A stretch of 64,000 nt of DNA. It comes from Actinoplanes cyaneus (GTDB lineage Bacteria > Actinomycetota > Actinomycetes > Mycobacteriales > Micromonosporaceae). The translations under genes were made by a program, and so were the position numbers. The DNA is taken from assembly GCF_016862095.1 (NCBI RefSeq), contig NZ_BOMH01000005.1:1-64000 (forward strand). Reading direction: 5' to 3'. This document shows, in pieces, positions 9,035 to 16,574 of the stretch. Numbering within the stretch: the stretch's first letter is position 1; every line of letters starts with the position of its first letter. The notes beneath the pieces are model-generated. The model saw nothing but the letters and a program-made list of their open reading frames with translations, ran no database searches and was not told the DNA's origin.

Positions 9035-9982
9035 ATGCGAGCACATACCGTGGCCATGCTGATCCTGCCCGGGCCGTCGCCGCTGGGCGTCGGTGTCGTG
9101 ACGCAGGTCTTCGCTCCCCGGCACGGCCTGGACTACCGGGTGGTGCCGTGCTCCGTCCAGGCCGGCCCGGTGCCCGGCCGGGACGGCCTGGACTACCACG
9201 TCGGCGCCGGCCTGGAGGCGCTGGAGACCGCGGACACCGTGATCGTGCCCGGCTTCCGGAACCCGGCTGGCCCGATCGATCCCCGGGTGCTCGACGCGCT
9301 CCGGACCGCCGCGTTCCGGGGCACCCGGATGGTCTCCACCTGCGTCGGCGCGTTCGCCCTGGCCGCGGCCGGTCTGCTGGACGGCCGGCGGGCGACGACG
9401 CACTGGCAGATGGCGCCGACGCTGGCCCGGGAGTACCCGAAGGTGACCGTCGACGACGGGGTGCTCTTCGTCGACGAGGGGCAGGTGCTGACCTCGGCCG
9501 GGGTGGCCGCCGCCCTCGACCTGTGCCTGCACCTGATCCGCCGCGACCACGGGGTGCAGGCGTCGAACCGGATCGCCCGGGTGATGGTGGCGGCGCCGTA
9601 CCGCAGCGGTGGCCAGGCCCAGTACGTCCCGCGGAGCATCCCGGAGCCGCTCGGCGACGTGTTCGCGGCGACCCGGGAGTGGGCCCTGCGCCACCTGGAG
9701 GAGCCCCTCACCGTGACCGCCATGGCCCGGCACGCCGGTGTGTCGGAGCGCACATTCGGGCGGCGCTTCGTCGAGGACACCGGTTACACGCCGATGCAGT
9801 GGGTGCTGCGGGCCCGCGTCGACCTGGCCCGGGAGATGCTGGAGCGCACCGGCCTCGGGGTCGACCAGATCGCCGCGCGCGTCGGTGTGGGCACCGGCGC
9901 GAACCTGCGCATGCACTTCCAGCGGATCCTGGGCACGCCGCCGAGCGAGTACCGCAAGACGTTTGGCGGCAAAGTTGCGTGA
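9035..9982 (+). CDS. GlxA-type AraC regulator with DJ-1/PfpI domain
   Basis: 315 residues from the ATG at 9035. An upstream in-frame ATG at 8942 would add 31 residues without similarity to the family, so I chose the later start. The N-terminal half (about 5-165) is a DJ-1/PfpI amidotransferase-like sensor with the nucleophile-elbow segment STCVGAFALAAAGLL. The C-terminal third is an AraC helix-turn-helix pair (MARHAGVSERTFGRRF, then VDQIAARVGVGTGANLRMHF). GlxA-type proteins usually act as activators; ligand and targets are unknown. A gap of 52 bases separates it from gap, so it may control or share a transcript with that gene. Confidence 0.9.
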   Translation: MRAHTVAMLILPGPSPLGVGVVTQVFAPRHGLDYRVVPCSVQAGPVPGRDGLDYHVGAGLEALETADTVIVPGFRNPAGPIDPRVLDALRTAAFRGTRMVSTCVGAFALAAAGLLDGRRATTHWQMAPTLAREYPKVTVDDGVLFVDEGQVLTSAGVAAALDLCLHLIRRDHGVQASNRIARVMVAAPYRSGGQAQYVPRSIPEPLGDVFAATREWALRHLEEPLTVTAMARHAGVSERTFGRRFVEDTGYTPMQWVLRARVDLAREMLERTGLGVDQIAARVGVGTGANLRMHFQRILGTPPSEYRKTFGGKVA

Positions 9983-10034
9983 CGTGGCGGTCCGCCACCT
10001 GCCGCCTCGTTGAACACAACAGCAGGCTGAAGGC

Positions 10035-11027
10035 ATGACAACAAGAGTCGCCATCAACGGTTTCGGACGCATCGGCCGCAACGTCCTGCGCGCGGCCGCC
10101 GGCAGCGACGTCGAGATCGTCGCGATCAACGACCTGACCGATTCCGGCACCCTCGCGCACCTGCTGCGCTACGACAGCACGCTCGGGCGGTTCGCCGGGA
10201 CTGTCGAGGCCCACGAGGACCACCTCGTCGTGGACGGCCGCCGGATCGAGGTCACCAAGGTCCGTACGCCGGAGGACCTGCCCTGGAAAGACCTCGGCGT
10301 GGACGTGGCGCTGGAGTCGACCGGGCGCTTCACCGCGGCCGCCGACGCCCGCGCCCACCTCACCGCGGGCGCCCGGAAAGTGCTGGTCAGCGCGCCGTCC
10401 AAGGGGGCGGACATCACCATCGCGTACGGCCTGAACCACGGTGGCTACGACCCGGCCGCGCACGACGTCGTCTCGAACGCGTCCTGCACCACCAACGGTC
10501 TCGCGCCGATCGCGTCGGTGCTGGACGACCTGGCCACGATCGAGACCGGTTCGATGACCACGATCCACGCCTACACCCAGGAGCAGAACCTGCAGGACGG
10601 CCCGCACCGTGACCTGCGCCGGGCCCGGGCCGCCGCGGTGAACATCGCCCCGACGACGACCGGCGCCGCGACCGCTATCGGTCAGGTTCTGCCCCGGCTC
10701 GCCGGCAAGCTCACCGGTTACTCCGTGCGCGTCCCGGTCCCGGTCGGCTCCCTGGTCGAGCTGAACGCGATCGTCGAACGCCCGGTCACCGCCGAGGAGA
10801 TCAACAGCGCGTTCGAGGCCGCGGCGTCCGGCCCGCTGCGCGGCATCCTGGAGTTCTCGGCGGACCCGCTGGTGTCGAGCGACATCACCGGCAACCCGGC
10901 ATCGTCCATCTTCGACTCGCTGCTCACCAGCGCGAACGGCCGCCTGGTCAAGGTGGTCGCCTGGTACGACAACGAGTGGGGCTTCGCCAACCGCGTCGTC
11001 GACACACTCTCGCTGCTCGGCCGCTGA
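10035..11027 (+). CDS. gap: Glyceraldehyde-3-phosphate dehydrogenase, orphan paralogue
   Basis: 330 residues, full length for the phosphorylating NAD-dependent type I enzyme of glycolysis. The Rossmann start is VAINGFGRIGRN with N32-D33 at the NAD ribose position. The catalytic cysteine is C151 in SNASCTTNG and the partner histidine is H178 (TTIHAY). The motif normally reads SCTTNC, so the second cysteine is glycine here. The usual C-terminal motif WYDNEWGFANR is present. It is not beside pgk or tpiA, as the main glycolytic copy usually is, but directly follows a GlxA-type regulator. A secondary or stress-induced copy is a reasonable inference. Confidence 0.93.
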   Translation: MTTRVAINGFGRIGRNVLRAAAGSDVEIVAINDLTDSGTLAHLLRYDSTLGRFAGTVEAHEDHLVVDGRRIEVTKVRTPEDLPWKDLGVDVALESTGRFTAAADARAHLTAGARKVLVSAPSKGADITIAYGLNHGGYDPAAHDVVSNASCTTNGLAPIASVLDDLATIETGSMTTIHAYTQEQNLQDGPHRDLRRARAAAVNIAPTTTGAATAIGQVLPRLAGKLTGYSVRVPVPVGSLVELNAIVERPVTAEEINSAFEAAASGPLRGILEFSADPLVSSDITGNPASSIFDSLLTSANGRLVKVVAWYDNEWGFANRVVDTLSLLGR

Positions 11028-11078
11028 ACCCCCGCGACACCGACACACTCCCGCTGCTCAGCCGCTGAACCCCGCGAC
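11000..11078 (+). repeat. 41-base tandem duplication across the gap stop codon
   Basis: Bases 11000-11040, which encode the last residues and the stop of gap plus 12 bases, are repeated almost exactly at 11041-11078. The second copy has two substitutions and a one-base loss in the C run. It therefore carries a second, non-translated copy of the SLLGR-stop coding end. Confidence 0.85.
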
Positions 11079-11080
11079 GT

Positions 11081-11110
11081 CGCGGCCGGGTCCCGCTGAT
11101 CCCGGCCGCG
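11081..11110 (+). terminator. Hairpin terminator after gap
   Basis: Perfect 10-base-pair stem (CGCGGCCGGG with CCCGGCCGCG) around a 10-base loop, 53 bases after the gap stop. No U-run follows, which is common in actinomycetes. Confidence 0.6.
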
Positions 11111-11244
11111 CCGTCGCCGCTCTTCTTCCGCACAACCATGCCGGCGTACGAAGTTCTCGGCGCCCGTCCCCAGGCGACACGACCAAGCCCCGCCCGTGCC
11201 CGCGCGACCCCCGCCGTGGTCCGGGCCCCGGCCGCGGCTGGGGG

Positions 11245-11305
11245 TTCCGGCTGGTCCTCATGGGCGTTATTCGTGCCTCATAACGCCCATGAGGACCAGC
11301 CGGAA
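11245..11305 (+). repeat. Covarying hairpin element, copy 1
   Basis: A perfect 25-base-pair stem (11245-11269 with 11281-11305) closes the 11-base loop TTCGTGCCTCA. The stem begins TTCCGGCTGGTCC. The same loop recurs in reverse orientation at 11400-11450 and again at 62362-62422, while stem bases differ in a compensatory way. No open frame or promoter is apparent inside it. Confidence 0.9.
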
Positions 11306-11399
11306 TCGGGCCCCGCGCCACGAGAGCGAGCAGCTCGCTCGGTCGCGGCCGTCCGCGAGCCGACGCTGTTAGCAGGCAGCGGCGCGGCTCACGGTCCCA

Positions 11400-11450
11400 G
11401 CTGGTGCTCATGGCTGTTATGAGGCACGAATAGCAGCCATGAGCACCAGC
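11400..11450 (-). repeat. Covarying hairpin element, copy 2, inverted
   Basis: A 20-base-pair stem with one G-U pair closes TGAGGCACGAA, the exact reverse complement of the loop of copy 1. In the sense orientation the stem starts GGCTGGTGCTCATGGC. It lies 95 bases from copy 1 in the same intergenic region. Confidence 0.88.
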
Positions 11451-11611
11451 CGGAACCCGCAGCCGCGGCCGCTACCTGGAGCGGGGCGAGCATCGCGTGA
11501 GCGGGTCCACCGGAAGTCGCGGCCGCGGCCTGGAGCGGGGCGGGGCTCGCGGCGTACGGGCAAAAGATCGGCACTGCAAGTGGCGCTGCAACACCGGGGC
11601 GAAGGTTTCTC

Positions 11612-11617
11612 TATGCT
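11612..11617 (+). promoter_or_regulatory. Leaderless -10 box of LacI-type gene
   Basis: TATGCT followed by six bases and then the ATG at 11624, which places the transcript start on or beside the start codon. No ribosome binding site is present. The same TATGCT-N6-ATG arrangement precedes the Nudix regulator at 21571. Confidence 0.6.
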
Positions 11618-11623
11618 GTGCGG

Positions 11624-12631
11624 ATGGCGGTCACCCTGGCAGATGTGGCCCGGCTGGCCGGGGTCTCCCCCGCCACGGTCTCACGCGTGATCAACGACAG
11701 CGTGAAGAAGGTCGCGCCGGAGCTCCGGGAGCGGGTGCTGGCGGCTGTCGCGCAGTTGCACTACGTGCCGAACGCGCACGCGCAGAACGTCGCACGGCCC
11801 CGCAAGTCGGCGGTCGGCGTGATCGTGCACGACGTGTCGGACCCGTACTTCGCCGAGATCACGCGTGGTCTGCAACGGCAGGCGGCGGCGCACGACCGGC
11901 TGCTGGTGATCTGCAACAGCTACCGGGAGCCGGAGCGTGAGCTGGCCTATGTGGCGCTGCTGCGCGCCCAGCAGGTGCACGCGCTGATCCTGGCCGGTTC
12001 GGGTTATCACGACGACGAGTTCACGGCGCGGCTCAACGGTGAGCTCAACGCGTATCAGCAGGGCGGCGGCCGGGTCGCGGTGATCGGCCGGCACGAGCTG
12101 GTCGGCAGCGCGGTGCTGCCGGCGAACGAGGCCGGGGCGTACGAGCTGGGCTGTCGCGTCCTCGCTCTGGGCCACCGGCGCGTCGGCGTGATCGCCGGCC
12201 CGCGCACCCTGACCACGACGACGGACCGGCTCACGGGCATCCGGCGCGCGGCCGCCGAGACGAAGGTCGCGCTGGAGCACGTGGTCTACGCCGACTTCAC
12301 CCGTGACGGCGGTGCCGCCGCGGCTGCCGAGCTGCTCGCCGCCGCGCCCGGCCTGACCGCGATCCTGGCGTTGAACGACTCGATGGCGGTCGGCACCCTG
12401 GCGACTCTGCGCGAGCGTGGCATCTCGGTGCCGGGGCAGATCTCGGTGACCGGTTTCGACGACATGCCGATCGCCCGGGACATGACGCCGACGCTGACCA
12501 CGGTCCGGCTGCCGCTGGTCGGGATGGGTGAGCGGGCCATGGCCCTGGCGCTGGGCGACGACGCGGTGCCGGCTTCCGAGCCCGCTCCGGCCGAGCTGAT
12601 CTGGCGGGAGAGTTGCGCGGCGCCTGCCTGA
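11624..12631 (+). CDS. LacI-family transcriptional regulator
   Basis: 335 residues from the ATG at 11624. A GTG two codons upstream is possible, but the leaderless -10 box favours the ATG. The helix-turn-helix is at the extreme N-terminus (TLADVARLAGVSPATVSRVI) with hinge YVPNAHAQNVARPRKS. The effector domain follows, with TGFDDMPIARDMTPTLTTV near residue 285. In the hinge helix the usual RAAR element is replaced by HAQN, so minor-groove contacts may differ. No adjacent catabolic operon is present, so the target is unknown. The gene end abuts an 18-base tandem repeat. Confidence 0.92.
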   Translation: MAVTLADVARLAGVSPATVSRVINDSVKKVAPELRERVLAAVAQLHYVPNAHAQNVARPRKSAVGVIVHDVSDPYFAEITRGLQRQAAAHDRLLVICNSYREPERELAYVALLRAQQVHALILAGSGYHDDEFTARLNGELNAYQQGGGRVAVIGRHELVGSAVLPANEAGAYELGCRVLALGHRRVGVIAGPRTLTTTTDRLTGIRRAAAETKVALEHVVYADFTRDGGAAAAAELLAAAPGLTAILALNDSMAVGTLATLRERGISVPGQISVTGFDDMPIARDMTPTLTTVRLPLVGMGERAMALALGDDAVPASEPAPAELIWRESCAAPA

Positions 12632-12700
12632 GGCCGCACCCGCTCAACGGGCCGCACCCGCTCAACGGGCCGGGCTGCTCAACGGGCCGGGACTGCTCAG
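12632..12700. repeat. 18-base tandem repeat between convergent genes
   Basis: Two perfect copies of GGCCGCACCCGCTCAACG (12632-12649, 12650-12667) followed by two degenerate shorter copies. The last copy runs into the 3' end of the convergent membrane-protein gene. Confidence 0.8.
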
Positions 12701-13062
12701 AGCCGCACCGCGGGCCGCTGGTTGACGCCGATCACCACGGGCAGCAGAAGCAGGCCGCTCGCGAGCTGGTCGATCGTGAACCAAAGCGGGAACAGGCCCG
12801 GGACCGCGACGACCACCACGGTGGCGGCCAGCATGATCGCGGTGACGATCCGCAGGCGGCGCAGCATCCTCCGGTCGCCGCCGAGCGCCCGCAGCCCGAG
12901 ATAGAGGGTGAGCAGCGACGACGCGGCGACGATCGCGCCGCGGATCCAGACGGCGTCGGAGATGACGAGCGTCGTGTTGAAGTGCAGGGCGACTGTCGCT
13001 CCCACCGTCGAGAAGCTCAGGGCGACGTACAGGCCGAGGAACGGGACCACGTTGTTCTTCAT
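12697..13062 (-). CDS. Small four-helix membrane protein, unknown
   Basis: 121 residues from the ATG at 13062 (MKNNVVPFLGLYVALS). A longer open frame upstream has no coding character. Four hydrophobic segments alternate with short basic loops (RALGGDRRMLRRLR), which predicts a compact inner-membrane protein. It has no recognisable motif. It is divergent from another small membrane-protein gene, with a perfect palindrome between them. The pair may be co-regulated. Confidence 0.65.
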   Translation of the reverse strand: MKNNVVPFLGLYVALSFSTVGATVALHFNTTLVISDAVWIRGAIVAASSLLTLYLGLRALGGDRRMLRRLRIVTAIMLAATVVVVAVPGLFPLWFTIDQLASGLLLLPVVIGVNQRPAVRL

Positions 13063-13134
13063 GACGACGAGCTTCGCAACGCGTGGGGTCGCCGCGGCTC
13101 GCCCGATCTCCCGAGCGGCGGGTGGAGCCAGTAC

Positions 13135-13160
13135 TCCACCGATCGGTGGACCGGTACATT
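13135..13160 (+). promoter_or_regulatory. 16-base palindromic operator and leaderless -10 box
   Basis: TCCACCGATCGGTGGA (13135-13150) is a perfect palindrome placed at the -35 side of TACATT (13155-13160). Seven bases then separate TACATT from the GTG at 13168, the spacing expected for a leaderless transcript. A dimeric regulator bound here would control the rightward gene and perhaps the divergent one starting at 13062. The regulator is not identifiable from the window. Confidence 0.6.
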
Positions 13161-13167
13161 GGCGCGG

Positions 13168-13611
13168 GTGACCGACGTCGAGCAAGTCCGCCGTGTCCCG
13201 GCCGCCGGGCGGGCGGTGTTCTGGACGCAGTTCGCGCTGCTCATCGCGTACCTGATCGGCAGTTTCGGGATCTTGATCCTGGCCGCCGTGCACGTGGGTG
13301 ATCCCGGCGCGGTGCTGCACCCCGGGCTCGATCGGCTCGGCGATCCGAAGGACTCGATGCTCATCGGGCCGGATTCCGTGTGGAACCCACTGGTGTGGAT
13401 CGTCGGGGTCTGCCGGCTGATCGCCTGGTTCGTCTATCCGCTCGGCTTCGCGATGCTGCTCTTCGGCGGCGCGACCATGGTGCACACGTGGCGGCTCGGC
13501 GATCGGCGCACGTTCACGCAGGTTGCCGTCCTCACCGCGATCTGGCTGATTCTGATCATCCTCGCCGCCTCGCCCTACGGCAGCAGCCTGACGACGTGGC
13601 TCCTGGATTGA
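13168..13611 (+). CDS. Small membrane protein, unknown
   Basis: 147 residues from the GTG at 13168, supported by the leaderless promoter. Three long hydrophobic segments are visible: FWTQFALLIAYLIGSFGILI, VWIVGVCRLIAWFVYPLG, and VLTAIWLILIILA. A 40-residue loop rich in Asp, Pro and Gly sits between the first two. No family was recognised. It shares a palindromic control region with the divergent small membrane protein and ends at a strong bidirectional terminator. Confidence 0.7.
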   Translation: MTDVEQVRRVPAAGRAVFWTQFALLIAYLIGSFGILILAAVHVGDPGAVLHPGLDRLGDPKDSMLIGPDSVWNPLVWIVGVCRLIAWFVYPLGFAMLLFGGATMVHTWRLGDRRTFTQVAVLTAIWLILIILAASPYGSSLTTWLLD

Positions 13612-13613
13612 GA

Positions 13614-13646
13614 AAGCGGCCCGGGAGACATTCTCCCGAGCCGCTT
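13614..13646. terminator. Bidirectional hairpin terminator
   Basis: A 15-base-pair stem with one mismatch (13614-13628 with 13632-13646) around a CAT loop. It lies between two convergent genes whose stops are only about 50 bases apart. Confidence 0.75.
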
Positions 13647-13662
13647 CTCCCGTACGGAGCAA

Positions 13663-15969
13663 TCAGGCGGGCGTGCTCTCGGCGGCCTGGTTCTCGATGA
13701 TCGCCTTGATGCGGTCCGCCCGGGCGGGGCTCTTGACCCCGGTCACCGCGGTGACCCGGTAACGGGTCAGGTTCCCCTTGGTGCGCAGGTGCTCGTGCAA
13801 CTGCGGGCCGAACTGCTCGACGATCTCCTCGTCGCTCGGGCCGCGACCGCCCTGCGGCCGGGGCAGCAGGTGCTGCCACGGCTGGTCGCCACCGGTCGGC
13901 TGACCGCCCAGCGCGGAGACGTAGTCGTTGACGAACTCCCGCACACTCTCGTCGTCGAGCCGCGAGAAGTTCGGCTTCAGCATGATCGCCAGCTCGCGCG
14001 GGTCGGTCTCGTCGCTGCTCTCCATCTCCTCGATGAGAGCCGCCCGCAGGTCCTCGATCTCCTGCATCCACGCGGCCGTGCCGACCTGCACGGTCACCGG
14101 CTCGGGCAGCAGGTCGCGCCACGGGAACGCCGCGTCGCCGGGCTCGCCGTTCATCTCCCGCACGTAGTCGTTGACGAACGAGCGCACGACGCCCTCGCCG
14201 AGGTCCGGGACCCGCGGCGCGAGGTTCTTGACCAGCTCGGCGACCCGGTTGTACGTCATCTCGGGCAGGTTGTCCGGGGTGATCTCGGCGGCGACCAGGC
14301 GGGCGAGGCGCTCGACGGCCAGGCGCCACCACGGGGAGCCGACGATGGTGACGGCCCGCTGGGCGCCGGTGGGGGTGGCCGCCCAGGACGGGACCGCGGG
14401 CTGCTGCGAGTTCGAGCCGTTGGCGCCGTTGGTGCCGTTGGCGCCGTTGGTGCCGTTGGTGCCGTTGGTCTGGGGCACCTGCGCGGTGGAGACGAACGGC
14501 CGGGGCGCGGCCGCCGCACCGATCGAGCCGAGCACCGCGGGAACGCCGCCGGACACGTCGCCCGGGCCGCCGTTCGCCGCCGCCGGCTGTCCATTGGCGA
14601 TTGCCGGGAGCTGCCCATTCGTGGCCGACGTGGAACTGCCCGGCGCGAGGTCCTCCGACGGGCGTCGCTGCCCCGGAACTTCGGCAACGCCGTTCCCTGA
14701 CGCAACAGCGTTCCCCGACGCGACACCGTTGGCCGACGCGACGCCGTTAGCCGACGCGACACCGTTCGTCACCGCGGCGCCGTCCGGTGGCACCGGCATC
14801 CCCAGCATCTCCTCCGGGGTGACCGCCGCCGCCAGCCGCTCCCCGAGCGACCCCTGAGCGACCACCGGCGACTCCGCCGTCGAGTTCACCCAGGCGGCGA
14901 GTTGCGCGACCGTCGGCGACACCGTCGTGGCGGGCGCGACCGGCGGCACGAACTGCACCGGCTGCACGGGCTGCGCCGGACGGGCCGCCTGACCGTTCTG
15001 GATCACCGGCTCGGCACCGGCGGCAGCGGCTGCCACGGTGATCGCGGGCGGCACCGGAGCCGCCTCGACCGGAGCGGCGGAGGCCGAACCGGCGGCGGCC
15101 GAACCGGCGGCGGCCGAACCGGCGGCGGCCGAACCGGCGGCGGCCGGAACCGCGCGGGCCACGACCGGCTTGTCGCCCGGCACCAGCAGATCCATCACCC
15201 GCTGGATCCGCGCCAGCTGCTCGACCACGTCCTCCACCACCGGCTCCCCGGCGGTCCGGGCGTCCTTCAGCAGGCGGCTGCGCCACCACGCCTTCGGCCA
15301 GCGGCCGGAGCTGACCCGGTGGTGGTTGACCACCATGCGCCGCAGCTGCCGCTCGGACGCCATCCGCTCCAGGTCGGGGTCGTCGTCCGGGATGAGCCAG
15401 CCCCATCGCTCGGCGAGACGCCGCGGACTGTACGCGAACCGGCCACGACGGACCCGCTGCCCGGCCGCGGTCAGCGCCGCCCACCACATCAGGAAGATCA
15501 CGCACGGCACGGCCAGGCGCAGCAGCTTCTCGGTGCCGGTGACCGCATTGCTGGCCACGATGACGCCGGAGACCCCGGCGATCAGCGCGGCGATCCACAG
15601 CATCGGGCCGGGGTGACCGGGCGTCTCGATCTTGCCGTCCGGGCCGTACACGGTGGTGTTCCGGTACTGCTCGGCGGCGAGCGAGGTGGCGGTCAGGAAG
15701 CAGATCTCGAAGACCGCGAAGACCAGCACCGCGAACAGGCGCGGCAGGTTCAGCTGCTCGGTCGCGATGACCCACATGCCCTCCGCGTTGAGCAGCAGCG
15801 CCAGGTTCATGCTGAACGACAGCGCGAGCGGGCGCAGCGGCTTGCCCGACCGCTTCGCCCAGACGGCGAAGCTGATCAGCAGGAGGACGCCGAGCAGACC
15901 GCCGGCCAGCGCCACGAGGGCCGCATAGTCCGTCCAGAAGGTGGCGATCTGTTCGTTGAACTGCTTCAT
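13663..15969 (-). CDS. Spd/DUF2637-like membrane protein with repeated C-terminal domain
   Basis: 768 residues from the ATG at 15969, which overlaps the stop of the upstream gene (ATGA). The N-terminal 190 residues have four membrane segments (ALVALAGGLLGVLLLISFAV, later LWIAALIAGVSGVIVA) in a layout like DUF2637/SpdB proteins of actinomycete conjugative elements; this assignment is tentative. A basic cytoplasmic stretch follows, then long low-complexity linkers (AAAGS repeats, NGVAS repeats, NGTNGA repeats). The C-terminus has two related units with FVNDYV...PW.xLLP and a final TKGNLTRYRVTAVTG domain, probably nucleic-acid or protein binding. Other plasmid genes are absent. Confidence 0.7.
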   Translation of the reverse strand: MKQFNEQIATFWTDYAALVALAGGLLGVLLLISFAVWAKRSGKPLRPLALSFSMNLALLLNAEGMWVIATEQLNLPRLFAVLVFAVFEICFLTATSLAAEQYRNTTVYGPDGKIETPGHPGPMLWIAALIAGVSGVIVASNAVTGTEKLLRLAVPCVIFLMWWAALTAAGQRVRRGRFAYSPRRLAERWGWLIPDDDPDLERMASERQLRRMVVNHHRVSSGRWPKAWWRSRLLKDARTAGEPVVEDVVEQLARIQRVMDLLVPGDKPVVARAVPAAAGSAAAGSAAAGSAAAGSASAAPVEAAPVPPAITVAAAAAGAEPVIQNGQAARPAQPVQPVQFVPPVAPATTVSPTVAQLAAWVNSTAESPVVAQGSLGERLAAAVTPEEMLGMPVPPDGAAVTNGVASANGVASANGVASGNAVASGNGVAEVPGQRRPSEDLAPGSSTSATNGQLPAIANGQPAAANGGPGDVSGGVPAVLGSIGAAAAPRPFVSTAQVPQTNGTNGTNGANGTNGANGSNSQQPAVPSWAATPTGAQRAVTIVGSPWWRLAVERLARLVAAEITPDNLPEMTYNRVAELVKNLAPRVPDLGEGVVRSFVNDYVREMNGEPGDAAFPWRDLLPEPVTVQVGTAAWMQEIEDLRAALIEEMESSDETDPRELAIMLKPNFSRLDDESVREFVNDYVSALGGQPTGGDQPWQHLLPRPQGGRGPSDEEIVEQFGPQLHEHLRTKGNLTRYRVTAVTGVKSPARADRIKAIIENQAAESTPA

Positions 15970-16349
15970 ACGGGGAGGCCCTTCATAGGAACCGGAAGGT
16001 ACGCGTCGAGTGCGGCCGCGATCAGCGCGGACCGGTTGCCGTCGGTGTGCCGGCCGGCCAGCCCGTCGATCACGGCCAGGTTCTCCTGGTTCGGCCGGAT
16101 CGACACCTGCACCTGGTCCTCGAGATGCTGGCGGCGGCCGGAGCGCTGGGCCACGAAAAGGCCGTCCACCGGCATGGGGGTGCCGGCGAGCTCGGCCAGG
16201 CGGGGGTGCGTGTCGTTCAGCGCGTCGAAGACGATCTGGGTGTGCGATCGCCCGGTCGCGGCGGCGTGCGCCCGGAGCCGGGACCGCAGGCTGACCGCCA
16301 GGTACACGATCACGCTGCTGCCGGTGATCGTGCGTGCGCTGCCTGGCAC
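15966..16349 (-). CDS. Double ribbon-helix-helix-like DNA-binding protein
   Basis: 127 residues from a GTG at 16349, chosen because GGAGGG lies six bases upstream; an ATG at 16376 lacks such a site. Two segments look like CopG/Arc ribbon-helix-helix units. The first is VIVYLAVSLRSRLRAHAAAT plus TQIVFDALND. The second is VQVSIRPNQENLAVIDGLAG plus NRSALIAAALDAYL. Each starts with an alternating beta strand and ends with an amphipathic helix. A tandem unit in one chain could replace a dimer. Coupled by ATGA to the Spd-like membrane protein, it may regulate that unit or aid DNA transfer; both ideas are inference. Confidence 0.65.
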   Translation of the reverse strand: MPGSARTITGSSVIVYLAVSLRSRLRAHAAATGRSHTQIVFDALNDTHPRLAELAGTPMPVDGLFVAQRSGRRQHLEDQVQVSIRPNQENLAVIDGLAGRHTDGNRSALIAAALDAYLPVPMKGLPV

Positions 16350-16536
16350 GGCGGACCCTCCTCGTCGTCGGGGCATTCTTGCGAACGCGGATTTCTATCA
16401 CGTATCCGGGGTCGTACGCGAAAGCCACGCGACCACAGTGCTATCCGACAGCTATCCGCATGCTCCCCCACGCGACGAGCGGCGAGCACCGGCGTCACCC
16501 GTCAGCGCACCTGCGTTCACCCCCGCCCGCACACGC

Positions 16537-16561
16537 AAAAAGGGGCCCCGAAGGGCCCCTT
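16537..16561 (-). terminator. Intrinsic terminator of the duplicated secreted protein gene
   Basis: On the minus strand a nine-base-pair stem (AAGGGGCCC with GGGCCCCTT) closes a TTCG tetraloop and runs into five T residues. It starts 13 bases after the stop at 16575. A textbook Rho-independent site. Confidence 0.88.
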
Positions 16562-16574
16562 CCCTACAGATGCG

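Larger units (their letters stand above)
11028..11623. other. Gene-free region with terminator and hairpin repeats
   Basis: About 600 bases between gap and the next LacI gene. From left to right it holds the tandem copy of the gap end, a GC-rich terminator, two hairpin elements in opposite orientation (11245-11305 and 11400-11450), and the leaderless promoter of the LacI gene. Short open frames here translate the hairpins and have no other coding signs. Confidence 0.7.

Noticed and set aside
11138..11574. Short peptides sharing an LFVPH pattern in three intergenic regions
   Set aside because: The shared pattern is the translation of the conserved hairpin loop and stems. Stem pairs covary without respect for codons, so this is nucleic-acid structure, not a peptide family.
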